This document shows, piece by piece, positions 29,530-38,598 of a stretch of DNA of 64,000 nt (positions are counted from its first letter, which is position 1; each line of letters begins with the position of its first letter). The DNA comes from Limnohabitans sp. (GTDB lineage: Bacteria; Pseudomonadota; Gammaproteobacteria; Burkholderiales; Burkholderiaceae_C): NCBI RefSeq assembly GCF_030158565.1, contig NZ_JAOASQ010000057.1:55143-119142 (forward strand), written 5' to 3'. Below the pieces are notes generated by a model. That model was not told the DNA's origin. It worked only from the letters and a program-made list of their open reading frames with translations, and did not search any database. The translations under genes were made by a program, and so were the position numbers.

Positions 29530-30885
29530 ATGTCTGAGCTGGGCATCATCGCCCGTCACGCGGGCACAGTGCTCATCGGCCAATTGGCCGTCATGGCCTT
29601 TGGTGTGGCCGACACCTTGATCGCCGGCCGTTACAGCCCACAAGCCTTGGCAGTGCTCTCACTGGCCTCATCGATTTACATCAGCATTTATGTGGCGCTC
29701 AACGGCCTGCTTCAATCGGCGCTGCCGGTATGGGCTCAGTTGCGCGGCGCGGGCCGCTCGGTAGAGATTGGCCAATCCGTTCGCCAAGCACTCTATATTT
29801 GTGCGGGTGCAGCCCTCATCGGTTGCACTGGCTTGTGGTTTCCCGAACCTTGGTTGAGCTGGACCGACGTCCCCCCTGCACTTTGGCCCGATGTGCGCAA
29901 ATACCTTCGGGTACTGGCCATCGCGCTGGTGCCTTCCTTGCTGTTTCGCATGTACAGCACGCTCAACCAAAGCTTGGGCTACCCCCGGTTGGTGACTTTC
30001 TTGCAAGCAGGTGCCTTGCTGGTGAAAGTTCCTCTGTCCTGGGCTTTGACCTTCGGCATTGACCTGAGCCTCATCCAAACCGAGGGCATGGGAGTGGTGG
30101 GCTGTGCCTGGGCCACACTGGGCGTGAATACATTCATGTGCCTCACTGGCCTTTACTTGCTGCGCACGCAAGACATTTACCACCCGTACCAGTTGTGGAG
30201 AAAACTGGAGGCGCCACAGTGGCCTGCACTTTGGCGATTTCTGCAACTGGGTGTGCCCGCCGGCTTGTCCATCATGGTGGAAGTCACCTCATTCACTTTG
30301 ATGGCCCTGTTCATTGCTCGTCTGGGTGCCGTGTCTTCCGCCAGCCATCAAATTGCCGCAAATTTGGCTGCCGTGCTGTACATGGTGCCGCTGGCCCTGG
30401 GCATCGCCAGCAGCGCACGCACAGGCTTTTGGCTGGGCGCAGCGCAAGCACACAAGGCACGCCAAGCAGCGGGCCTGGGGATTGGACTGACCATACTGGC
30501 CGCACTCTTCGGTGCCGGCTTGCTGGGCACATTCCGGGCCGACATTGCACAAGCGTTCACCACCGATGCGGCCGTGGCACAGGCTGCAACTTTGTGGCTG
30601 GGCTGGGTCGCGCTTTACCACTTGGCAGACGCGGTACAGGCCGTGTGCGCTTTCTTGCTGCGTTGCTATGAGATCACCTTGGCGCCCTTGATCCTCTATG
30701 CCACATTGCTCTGGGGGCTTGGCCTGTATGGCGGTTACCGCCTCGCCTACCATGGCATCGGTCCTTGGGCACAGCGCCCCAGCGTGGACGCCTTCTGGAT
30801 GACCAGCACAGTGGCCTTGGCCATCGTGTCAGCCTTGTTTGCGGCGCTGGTTGGGCACGCTTCGCGCCCCAAGCACAAACCCTGA
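29530..30885 (+). CDS. MATE family efflux transporter
   Basis: 451 residues with about 12 membrane helices in two homologous halves. The N-terminal IGQLAVMAFGVADTLIAGRYS and the second-half LGVPAGLSIMVEVTSFTLMALFI are characteristic of MatE domains. Likely a cation-driven drug/metabolite exporter. Starts 3 bp after the GT-C-like gene; whether the pair forms an envelope module (flippase plus transferase) or is a chance operon is unclear. Substrate unknown. Confidence 0.87.
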   Translation: MSELGIIARHAGTVLIGQLAVMAFGVADTLIAGRYSPQALAVLSLASSIYISIYVALNGLLQSALPVWAQLRGAGRSVEIGQSVRQALYICAGAALIGCTGLWFPEPWLSWTDVPPALWPDVRKYLRVLAIALVPSLLFRMYSTLNQSLGYPRLVTFLQAGALLVKVPLSWALTFGIDLSLIQTEGMGVVGCAWATLGVNTFMCLTGLYLLRTQDIYHPYQLWRKLEAPQWPALWRFLQLGVPAGLSIMVEVTSFTLMALFIARLGAVSSASHQIAANLAAVLYMVPLALGIASSARTGFWLGAAQAHKARQAAGLGIGLTILAALFGAGLLGTFRADIAQAFTTDAAVAQAATLWLGWVALYHLADAVQAVCAFLLRCYEITLAPLILYATLLWGLGLYGGYRLAYHGIGPWAQRPSVDAFWMTSTVALAIVSALFAALVGHASRPKHKP

Positions 30886-30984
30886 AGCCAGCGCCTTGCA
30901 TCCCTGATCAGTCACGCAAGCAACCTCAACCTTTTGGAATTTGGGTTAAGGTCAATTCTTCACCAATAACTTTTCAAGTCCGCC

Positions 30985-31287
30985 ATGATCCTCGAAATCG
31001 CAGACATCCGCATCCAGCCAGGCCAGCAAGCCGCATTTCAAAAAGCCATCGAGCATGGTCTGAGCACGGTCGCCAGCCAAGCCAAGGGCTTTCGCGGCGC
31101 CAAAGTCAACCACGGCATTGAAAATCCCGAACGCTATGTGCTGCAAATTTTCTGGGACACGCTGGAAGACCACACCGTCGGTTTTCGTGAATCGGACTTG
31201 TTCACCCAATGGCGAGCGATCGTCGGCCCCTTCTTTGCAGCGCCACCGCAGGTCGAACATTTCAACCTGACTTTCCAGTCAACCTGA
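30985..31287 (+). CDS. Antibiotic biosynthesis monooxygenase (ABM)-fold protein
   Basis: A 100-residue single-domain dimeric alpha-beta barrel protein (ABM, PF03992-like): ILEIADIRIQPGQQAAFQKA, VLQIFWDTLEDHT, and a C-terminal VEHFNLTF strand. Members include quinol monooxygenases and heme-degrading enzymes, but many have no known activity. It is separated by 99 bp from the MATE gene and convergent with the MarR regulator. Confidence 0.8.
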   Translation: MILEIADIRIQPGQQAAFQKAIEHGLSTVASQAKGFRGAKVNHGIENPERYVLQIFWDTLEDHTVGFRESDLFTQWRAIVGPFFAAPPQVEHFNLTFQST

Positions 31288-31306
31288 TCCAATAACCTGA
31301 TCGGCT

Positions 31307-31789
31307 TCACTGCGCTTCATGACCGGCCACCAAGCGGGTCAGTAAATCGACAAACTGCAATTGGTCGGCAGCGCTCAAGGGCGCCAAAATTTGCGTTTGG
31401 ACATCCGCCACCGCAGCCTGCATGTTGGCCAAGGCTTCCACGCCTTGCTGCGTGACAACCAGAAGTTTGCGCCGACGGTCCGTGGCATGGGGCTGTCTGC
31501 GCAACCAACCTTTGGACTCCAAACGGCCAATCACCGATCCCGAGGTGGCAGGATCAAAAGCAACACGTTTGGCCAAGGTGACCTGATCAATATCAGGTGT
31601 GTCTTGCAAGGCGTTCAAGATGGCAAATTGCACCGGCGTGATGTCGGCCTCGGCCAGGCGTTGCGCAAAAATACCTACCGCTATTTGCTGTGCACGCCGA
31701 ATCAGGTGCCCCGGTGCAGTGGCCACATCCAAACGCTTCGTCATGCTGTCAAGGCTTCCGTATTTTTTAGGGTTATTGCGGGGCGGCAT
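31307..31789 (-). CDS. MarR family transcriptional regulator
   Basis: Up to 160 residues; a winged-helix protein with recognition region VTLAKRVAFDPATSGSVIGRLESKGW and wing ATDRRRKLLVVTQQG. A second in-frame ATG at 31744 would give 145 residues, closer to the family norm. It is divergent from the FAH-family hydrolase, and the shared intergenic region has a GTAAG-CCCA-CTTAC palindrome that may be its operator. Likely senses an aromatic acid or another substrate of the neighbouring catabolic genes. Confidence 0.88.
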   Translation of the reverse strand: MPPRNNPKKYGSLDSMTKRLDVATAPGHLIRRAQQIAVGIFAQRLAEADITPVQFAILNALQDTPDIDQVTLAKRVAFDPATSGSVIGRLESKGWLRRQPHATDRRRKLLVVTQQGVEALANMQAAVADVQTQILAPLSAADQLQFVDLLTRLVAGHEAQ

Positions 31790-31809
31790 TGCGATGCCCA
31801 GCCTCTATA

Positions 31810-31823
31810 GTAAGCCCACTTAC
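31810..31823. promoter_or_regulatory. Candidate MarR operator
   Basis: A perfect 5-bp inverted repeat GTAAG-CCCA-CTTAC between the divergent marR and FAH-hydrolase genes, next to a TATAGT sequence. The position fits control of both promoters. Assignment is inference. Confidence 0.4.
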
Positions 31824-31868
31824 GAACACATTTTCACGACGCCCTTCCTCCCTTCACAGAAAGTCACC

Positions 31869-32567
31869 ATGCGTTTTGTATTCGAACCCTCAGCACCAGT
31901 TTCTTTGCCGGTCACAGGCCAAGACGAGCGTTTCCCGGTACACCGTGTTTATTGCGTAGGACGAAACTACGAAGAACACGCCAAAGAAATGGGCTTCACA
32001 GGCCGTGAACCCCCCTTCTTTTTTCTCAAGCCCTCCGACAGCTTGGTGGTCGTGGATGCGGGACAAAGCGGCACCATGCCCTATCCCAGCCTCACCCATA
32101 ACCTGCACCACGAAATTGAACTCGTCGTGGCCATCGGTGTGGGCGGCAAAAACATCAAGGCAGCAGATGCCGAAAAGCACATCTACGGCTATGCCGTGGG
32201 CTTGGACATGACACGCCGCGATCTGCAAAACGACATGAAAAAACAAGGCCGACCTTGGTGCATCGGCAAAGCGTTTGACCAATCAGGCCCCATCGGCCCC
32301 ATCACCCCAAAAGACAGGGCTGGTGATGTGAACAACGCCGAGATCAGTCTGCAAGTCAATGGCGTCGACCGTCAACGCAGCAGCGTGGCCAAATTGATCT
32401 GGAACATTGCCGAAACCATCGAGCACCTCTCCGCTGCCTGGGAACTTCAAGCGGGCGACCTGATCTTCACGGGCACCCCCGAAGGTGTTGCAGCAGTCGT
32501 ACCAGGTGACCGACTGGTGGGCCAGGTGGCTGGACTGGGCAGCTTGAGCATTGTTGTTCAGCAATGA
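31869..32567 (+). CDS. Fumarylacetoacetate hydrolase family protein (fumarylpyruvate hydrolase-like)
   Basis: 232 residues of the FAH family. The metal-binding acidic residues are in HHEIELVVAIG and GYAVGLDMTRRDLQ, and the C-terminal FTGTPEGVAAVVPGDR is conserved. Size and sequence resemble fumarylpyruvate hydrolase (NagK) of the gentisate pathway, but isomerases and other hydrolases share these features. It is divergent from a MarR regulator and followed after 178 bp by a TRAP transporter, suggesting uptake and degradation of an organic acid. Start ATG 31869. Confidence 0.82.
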   Translation: MRFVFEPSAPVSLPVTGQDERFPVHRVYCVGRNYEEHAKEMGFTGREPPFFFLKPSDSLVVVDAGQSGTMPYPSLTHNLHHEIELVVAIGVGGKNIKAADAEKHIYGYAVGLDMTRRDLQNDMKKQGRPWCIGKAFDQSGPIGPITPKDRAGDVNNAEISLQVNGVDRQRSSVAKLIWNIAETIEHLSAAWELQAGDLIFTGTPEGVAAVVPGDRLVGQVAGLGSLSIVVQQ

Positions 32568-32620
32568 AAAAAAGTGCATGAAAATCCAAAATACCAGCAT
32601 TTACCCGCATAAATTCCGAT

Positions 32621-32648
32621 TTGACTTGCAACATAATTCATGTCTAAT
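32621..32648 (+). promoter_or_regulatory. Candidate sigma-70 promoter of dctPQM
   Basis: TTGACT (32621-32626), 16-bp spacer, TCTAAT (32643-32648), located about 100 bp upstream of the TRAP binding-protein start. Confidence 0.55.
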
Positions 32649-32684
32649 TCATTCCGATCCCATGGCATTGGGTAAACACCAATT

Positions 32685-32704
32685 AACCGACCGCTTGGTT
32701 GGTT
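32685..32704 (+). promoter_or_regulatory. Inverted repeat in the dctP leader
   Basis: AACCGACC-GCTT-GGTTGGTT, a near-perfect 8-bp inverted repeat (one G-U in RNA) between the predicted promoter and the dctP start. It could be an operator or an mRNA hairpin. Confidence 0.4.
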
Positions 32705-32745
32705 TTAAGATCCATCGCAAGACAAACCCCTTAGGAGCTCTCTGA

Positions 32746-33777
32746 ATGAAACAACTGTTGAAACAAACCGCCTTCGCCGCTGGCCTGGCGCTCATGGGCT
32801 TGGGCGTCAACGCTCAGACCGTCACACTGAAAGTTCACCACTTCCTGGGCCCACAGTCCATTCAGCACACCACGATGCTGGGCGATTGGTGCAAAAACAT
32901 CGCTCGTGACTCCAAAGACCGCCTGAAGTGCGACATCTTTCCTGCCATGCAATTGGGCGGCACACCAGTGCAGTTGTATGAACAAGCCCGTGACGGCGTG
33001 ATCGATGTGGCTTGGACTTTGCAAGCCTACACACCCAAACTGTCCAAACTCGAAGTGTTCGAGTTGCCTTTCATGATGACCAACGCTGAAGCCACCAGCC
33101 GCGCCGCTTGGGACTTTGCACAAAAGTATGCACAGGAAGACTTCAAAGACGTGAAGATGCTGGCCGTCCATGTGCATGGACCAGGCAACATCTACTCCAA
33201 GTCCAAGGCCGTCACCAGCATGGCCGACCTCAAAGGCATGAAAGTGCGCGCCCCTACGCGTCAAGTGAACAAGATGGTCGCTATGATGGGTGCCACGCCA
33301 GTGGCCATGCCTGTGCCACAAGTGCCTGAAGCCTTGTCCAAGGGCGTGATCGATGGCGCCGTGATTCCCTACGAAGTGGCACCTGGCCTGAAGGTCAACG
33401 AGTTGACCAACTTCACGGCAGAAACCGACCGCAGCTACAACGCGCTCTACACCACCGTGTTCGTGGTCCCCATGAACAAGGCCAAGTACGAATCTTTGCC
33501 TGCCGATCTGAAAGCCGTGATCGACAAAAACTCTGGCCGTGAAATGTCTGCCTTCTTTGGCAAAACACAAGCAGGTCAAGACGTGCCCAGCAAGAAGGTG
33601 TTCGAAGCTTCCGCCAACCAGAAGATCAGCATCATCCCCAAGGCTGAACTGGAAAAGTGGAAAAAAGCCACCGACCAGCTGGACGATGCTTGGGTGGCTG
33701 AAATGACCGGCAAAGGCATGGACGGCAAGGGCATGTTGCAATCTGCCACCGACCTGATCAAGCAATACACCAAGTAA
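32746..33777 (+). CDS. dctP: TRAP transporter solute-binding protein (DctP family)
   Basis: 343 residues with a cleavable signal peptide (LALMGLGVNAQ) and the DctP fold: VKMLAVHVHGPGNIYSKSK, MADLKGMKVRAPT, and the ligand-anchoring arginine region RAPTRQVNKM. It binds an organic acid in the periplasm and delivers it to DctQM. A good AGGAG site precedes the ATG. A hairpin terminator follows the gene, so the binding protein can be made in excess over the membrane subunits. Linkage to a FAH-type hydrolase suggests an aromatic or keto acid ligand. Confidence 0.92.
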   Translation: MKQLLKQTAFAAGLALMGLGVNAQTVTLKVHHFLGPQSIQHTTMLGDWCKNIARDSKDRLKCDIFPAMQLGGTPVQLYEQARDGVIDVAWTLQAYTPKLSKLEVFELPFMMTNAEATSRAAWDFAQKYAQEDFKDVKMLAVHVHGPGNIYSKSKAVTSMADLKGMKVRAPTRQVNKMVAMMGATPVAMPVPQVPEALSKGVIDGAVIPYEVAPGLKVNELTNFTAETDRSYNALYTTVFVVPMNKAKYESLPADLKAVIDKNSGREMSAFFGKTQAGQDVPSKKVFEASANQKISIIPKAELEKWKKATDQLDDAWVAEMTGKGMDGKGMLQSATDLIKQYTK

Positions 33778-33790
33778 GTCAACGACTGAG

Positions 33791-33830
33791 AACCTGAGCA
33801 AAGGCTGATGGCAGCTGGCTCAGGTTTTTT
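33791..33830 (+). terminator. Terminator between dctP and dctQ
   Basis: A 9-bp stem AACCTGAGC / GCTCAGGTT followed by a T6 tract. Partial read-through would set the ratio of binding protein to permease. Confidence 0.85.
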
Positions 33831-33916
33831 ATCGCCTATAGTTTGAGTCTTTGCCAGCGTCTTCGCTACCCGTCGAACTGGTTCTTGCGCTCATCTTTTA
33901 TATACCTGCAAACACC

Positions 33917-34408
33917 ATGATGTTTTCAAACTCTCTGGAGCGGATTGCCCGGCTCTGCAGCATATTGGGAGGGTTGGTCATGACCGGCCTGATGCTGATG
34001 ACTTGCTACAGCCTGATTGGCCGCAACTTTTTCGACACCGCCCTGATCGGCGACTTCGAGCTGACTGGGGTCGGCGCTGGCGCCGCCATTGCGCTGTTCA
34101 TGCCGCTGTGCCAACTCAAGCGTGAAAACATCATCGTTGACTTCTTCACGGCCAAATGCAGTGAGGCCTTCAACTTCAAGCTCGACCGCTTGGGCGACCT
34201 GTTCATGACCATCATTTTTGTGTTGCTGGCCTGGCGTTGCGGCGCTGCAGCCATCAACGCCAAAGAGACCATGGGTGCCTCCATGCTGCTGGGTTTCCCT
34301 GACTGGATCGTGTTCACCAGCATGTGCATCCCCTTCGGAATCACCGCACTCATTGCTGCAATGCAAGTTCTCACCAAATTTGAAAACAACGATAAGGCCT
34401 CGTCATGA
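33917..34408 (+). CDS. dctQ: TRAP transporter small permease (DctQ family)
   Basis: About 163 residues with four membrane helices (LVMTGLMLMTCYSLIGRNFF near the start, IVFTSMCIPFGITALIAAM near the end), the size and topology of DctQ. ATG 33917 (or 33920) is chosen; the frame extends upstream to 33851 but lacks similarity there. Its stop overlaps the dctM start as ATGA, giving translational coupling. Confidence 0.88.
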   Translation: MMFSNSLERIARLCSILGGLVMTGLMLMTCYSLIGRNFFDTALIGDFELTGVGAGAAIALFMPLCQLKRENIIVDFFTAKCSEAFNFKLDRLGDLFMTIIFVLLAWRCGAAAINAKETMGASMLLGFPDWIVFTSMCIPFGITALIAAMQVLTKFENNDKASS

Positions 34409-35721
34409 CCCCGATCACTTTGGCTTTGCTGATTTTCGGCATCATGCTGCTGCTCATGATCGTGCGCGTCCCCATCGCAGGCGCCATGTTCCTGGCCGGT
34501 ACGGCCGGCTTCATCCTGCAGACCGGCGTATCGCCTTTCCTGAACTTCCTGAACAACCTGGCCTTTGCCCGTCTGGCCAACTACGACTTGTCGGTGATTC
34601 CCTTGTTCATCTTGATGGGCCACTTCGCCACGCAAGGCGGCATCAGCAAGGCCCTCTTTCAATTTGCTGCTGCGGTGATGGGTCGCTTCAAGGGCGGCTT
34701 GGCCATGGGCGCTGTGCTCGCCTGCGGTGCATTCGGTGCGATCTGCGGCTCATCCGTGGCCACGGCCGCCACCATCACGGGTGTCGCCTTGCCTGAAATG
34801 AAACGCCACGGATATTCAGGTCGCCTGTCCACAGGCACACTTGCTGCGGGCGGCACCTTGGGTATTTTGATCCCCCCCTCTGTTCCCTTGGTGATCTATG
34901 CGATCCTGACAGAACAGAACATCGCCAAACTGTTTGCTGCCGCCATGATGCCCGGCATCATCGCGATGGTGGGTTACATGATCGCCATCGCGATTTATGT
35001 GCGCTTGGTCCCTGGTCAAGCACCTGACCAAGAAGAGCGTGAAAGACTGACGCTCGAATCTCTCAAAGGCATCTTGCCCATCGCCACCATCTTCATCATC
35101 GTCTTCGGCGGTATTTATGCGGGTTACTTCACACCCACTGAAGGTGCCGCTGTTGGCGCAGCGTCCACTTTTTTGGCGGCCCTTTTGAAACGTGAATTGA
35201 CTTGGGAAAAATTTCTCAATTGCTTTCACGCCACCGCACTGAGCAGCGCCATGATCTTCATGATCTTCATGGGTGCTGACGTGATGAACGCTTCATTGGC
35301 GCGCACCCAAGTGCCCGGTCAATTGGCAGAACTGGTGGTCTCGATGAACCTGGCGCCATTGATGGTGGTCTCCGGCATTTTGTTGCTCTACGTTTTGCTG
35401 GGCGCTGTGATGGACGAGTTGTCCATGCTCTTGCTGACCATCCCGATCTTCTTCCCCATCATCATGAAGCTCGACTTTGGCATGACCCCGGAATACACCG
35501 CCATTTGGTTCGGCATCATGGTGCTGATGACCGTGGGCTTTGGCATGCTGGCTCCCCCGGTGGGCCTGAACGTGTATGTGGTCAACGGCATGGCCAAAGA
35601 CGTACCGCTGAGCGAAAGCTACAAAGGCATCATGCCTTTCCTGATCAGCGACACCATCCGGACCTTGCTGCTGCTGTTCTTCCCGGGCATCACGCTGTTC
35701 CTGATCCCGTACCTGACCTGA
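34405..35721 (+). CDS. dctM: TRAP transporter large permease (DctM family)
   Basis: 438 residues, about 12 membrane helices. Characteristic segments: RVPIAGAMFLAGTAGF, YDLSVIPLFILMGHFATQGG, GAICGSSVATAATITGVALP, and GGTLGILIPPSVPLVIYA. It catalyses sodium-driven uptake with DctP and DctQ. ATGA overlap with dctQ. A strong terminator follows. Confidence 0.94.
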   Translation: MTPITLALLIFGIMLLLMIVRVPIAGAMFLAGTAGFILQTGVSPFLNFLNNLAFARLANYDLSVIPLFILMGHFATQGGISKALFQFAAAVMGRFKGGLAMGAVLACGAFGAICGSSVATAATITGVALPEMKRHGYSGRLSTGTLAAGGTLGILIPPSVPLVIYAILTEQNIAKLFAAAMMPGIIAMVGYMIAIAIYVRLVPGQAPDQEERERLTLESLKGILPIATIFIIVFGGIYAGYFTPTEGAAVGAASTFLAALLKRELTWEKFLNCFHATALSSAMIFMIFMGADVMNASLARTQVPGQLAELVVSMNLAPLMVVSGILLLYVLLGAVMDELSMLLLTIPIFFPIIMKLDFGMTPEYTAIWFGIMVLMTVGFGMLAPPVGLNVYVVNGMAKDVPLSESYKGIMPFLISDTIRTLLLLFFPGITLFLIPYLT

Positions 35722-35738
35722 TCCCATACAGTCTCGAC

Positions 35739-35777
35739 AAAAGCCTCCACGGTCAAAGACCCTGGAGGCTTTTTTCT
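35739..35777 (+). terminator. Intrinsic terminator of dctPQM
   Basis: An 11-bp stem AAAAGCCTCCA / TGGAGGCTTTT followed by T residues, 18 bp after the dctM stop. Confidence 0.9.
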
Positions 35778-35826
35778 GAGGGAAATGGTTAGACTTGCAG
35801 CCAGCCCACACACTTGAAGCACCCAC

Positions 35827-36375
35827 ATGATGTTTGACCGCACCATTCGATACTGCCGGCAATGCGGCGCACCCGTCGCCCGCCGCCTGCCCGATGACGG
35901 TGACACCCGTGAGCGCGCCATTTGCACCGTCTGCCACACCGTGCACTACGAAAACCCGCTCAATGTGGTGGGCACCGTGCCATGGTTGGGCGACAAAGTC
36001 TTGCTGTGCAAACGCAACATCGAGCCGCGCAAGGGCAAATGGACCTTGCCGGCAGGCTTCATGGAACTGGGTGAATCCACTTCGCAAGGCGCTGCCCGAG
36101 AGACCACAGAAGAAGCCGGCGCGCAATTCATCATGGAAGACCTGTTCACCGTGATGAGCGTGCCCCGAGTGGGCCAGGTGCATTTGTATTACCGCGCCCG
36201 CCTGACCAGCGACGTGTTCGACCCTGGCCATGAAACGATGGAAGCACAGCTGTTCAGTGAATCCGAGATTCCCTGGGATGAACTGGCATTTCGCACCGTG
36301 CGTGAAACACTGGAACATTACTTTGTGGACCGGGCGCGTGGTGCATTCGGCACACACGCTTTTGACATCGAATAA
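35827..36375 (+). CDS. Nudix hydrolase with N-terminal zinc ribbon
   Basis: 182 residues. A small zinc ribbon (CRQCG near residue 10, CTVCH near 34) precedes the Nudix domain with box GFMELGEST followed by ARETTEEAGA (Gx5Ex7REUxEExGU). This layout resembles NudC-like or FAD/ADP-ribose pyrophosphatases. Substrate unassigned. It stands alone between terminators. Two adjacent ATG codons (35827, 35830) are possible starts. Confidence 0.88.
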   Translation: MMFDRTIRYCRQCGAPVARRLPDDGDTRERAICTVCHTVHYENPLNVVGTVPWLGDKVLLCKRNIEPRKGKWTLPAGFMELGESTSQGAARETTEEAGAQFIMEDLFTVMSVPRVGQVHLYYRARLTSDVFDPGHETMEAQLFSESEIPWDELAFRTVRETLEHYFVDRARGAFGTHAFDIE

Positions 36376-36465
36376 AAAATCCACGACAGCCCCGGATTTC
36401 CCGCTGACCACTTGGATAATGAAGTCGTTGACTTCACTTTTTTTCGAAATTCAAAAAGGCTTCGC

Positions 36466-36738
36466 ATGATCAAATCCTTCTGTGCCCTTCTGACCAGCAG
36501 CTTGGTGGCTGCTGCCGCCATGGCTCAAACTGCAGCACCGGCTGCAGCCCCAGTGCCCACCATCGTGCCCGCAGTGACCACCGCACCTGCGACTGCCCCA
36601 GCGGCTGCAACGCCAGCCAAAGCAGAAGCACCGGTGAAGAAAAAGCACGCACAAAAGGCGGACAAAAAAGCGGACAAAAAGGCTGAAAAGAAAACAGCCA
36701 AAAAAGCCAAGAAAAGCAAGAAAAAAAGCAAAAAGTGA
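36466..36738 (+). CDS. Small exported lysine-rich protein
   Basis: 90 residues: a signal peptide (SFCALLTSSLVAAAAMAQ), an Ala/Pro/Thr-rich middle and a C-terminal third made almost only of Lys and Ala (KKADKKAEKKTAKKAK). No catalytic motif. The extreme positive charge outside the cytoplasm suggests binding of acidic surface polymers, LPS or extracellular DNA; this is inference. Start ATG 36466 follows an AAAGG site. The gene is closed by its own terminator. Confidence 0.75.
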   Translation: MIKSFCALLTSSLVAAAAMAQTAAPAAAPVPTIVPAVTTAPATAPAAATPAKAEAPVKKKHAQKADKKADKKAEKKTAKKAKKSKKKSKK

Positions 36739-36785
36739 TCGCTTGGACCATCTCCGATGAGGCATGACGCTTGCAGCGCAGCCGC

Positions 36786-36813
36786 AAAAAAGGCCACCGC
36801 GAGGTGGCCTTTT
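36786..36813. terminator. Bidirectional intrinsic terminator
   Basis: A perfect 11-bp stem AAAAGGCCACC / GGTGGCCTTTT with a GCGA tetraloop, between the lysine-rich protein gene and the convergent acyl-CoA synthetase gene. Confidence 0.9.
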
Positions 36814-36837
36814 GCATGGACAAGATGAGCGGTCTAC

Positions 36838-38484
<1,647 letters not shown>

Positions 38485-38598
38485 GACTTTTCCTGTGGCG
38501 ATCAATGGGCTGATTGGACACAGTTTGCCTGACCCGAGGCTGAAACCCCATGAGGGCCATCCCGCAGGTGTGGTCCGCTTATCGGCGAAAATAGCCCG

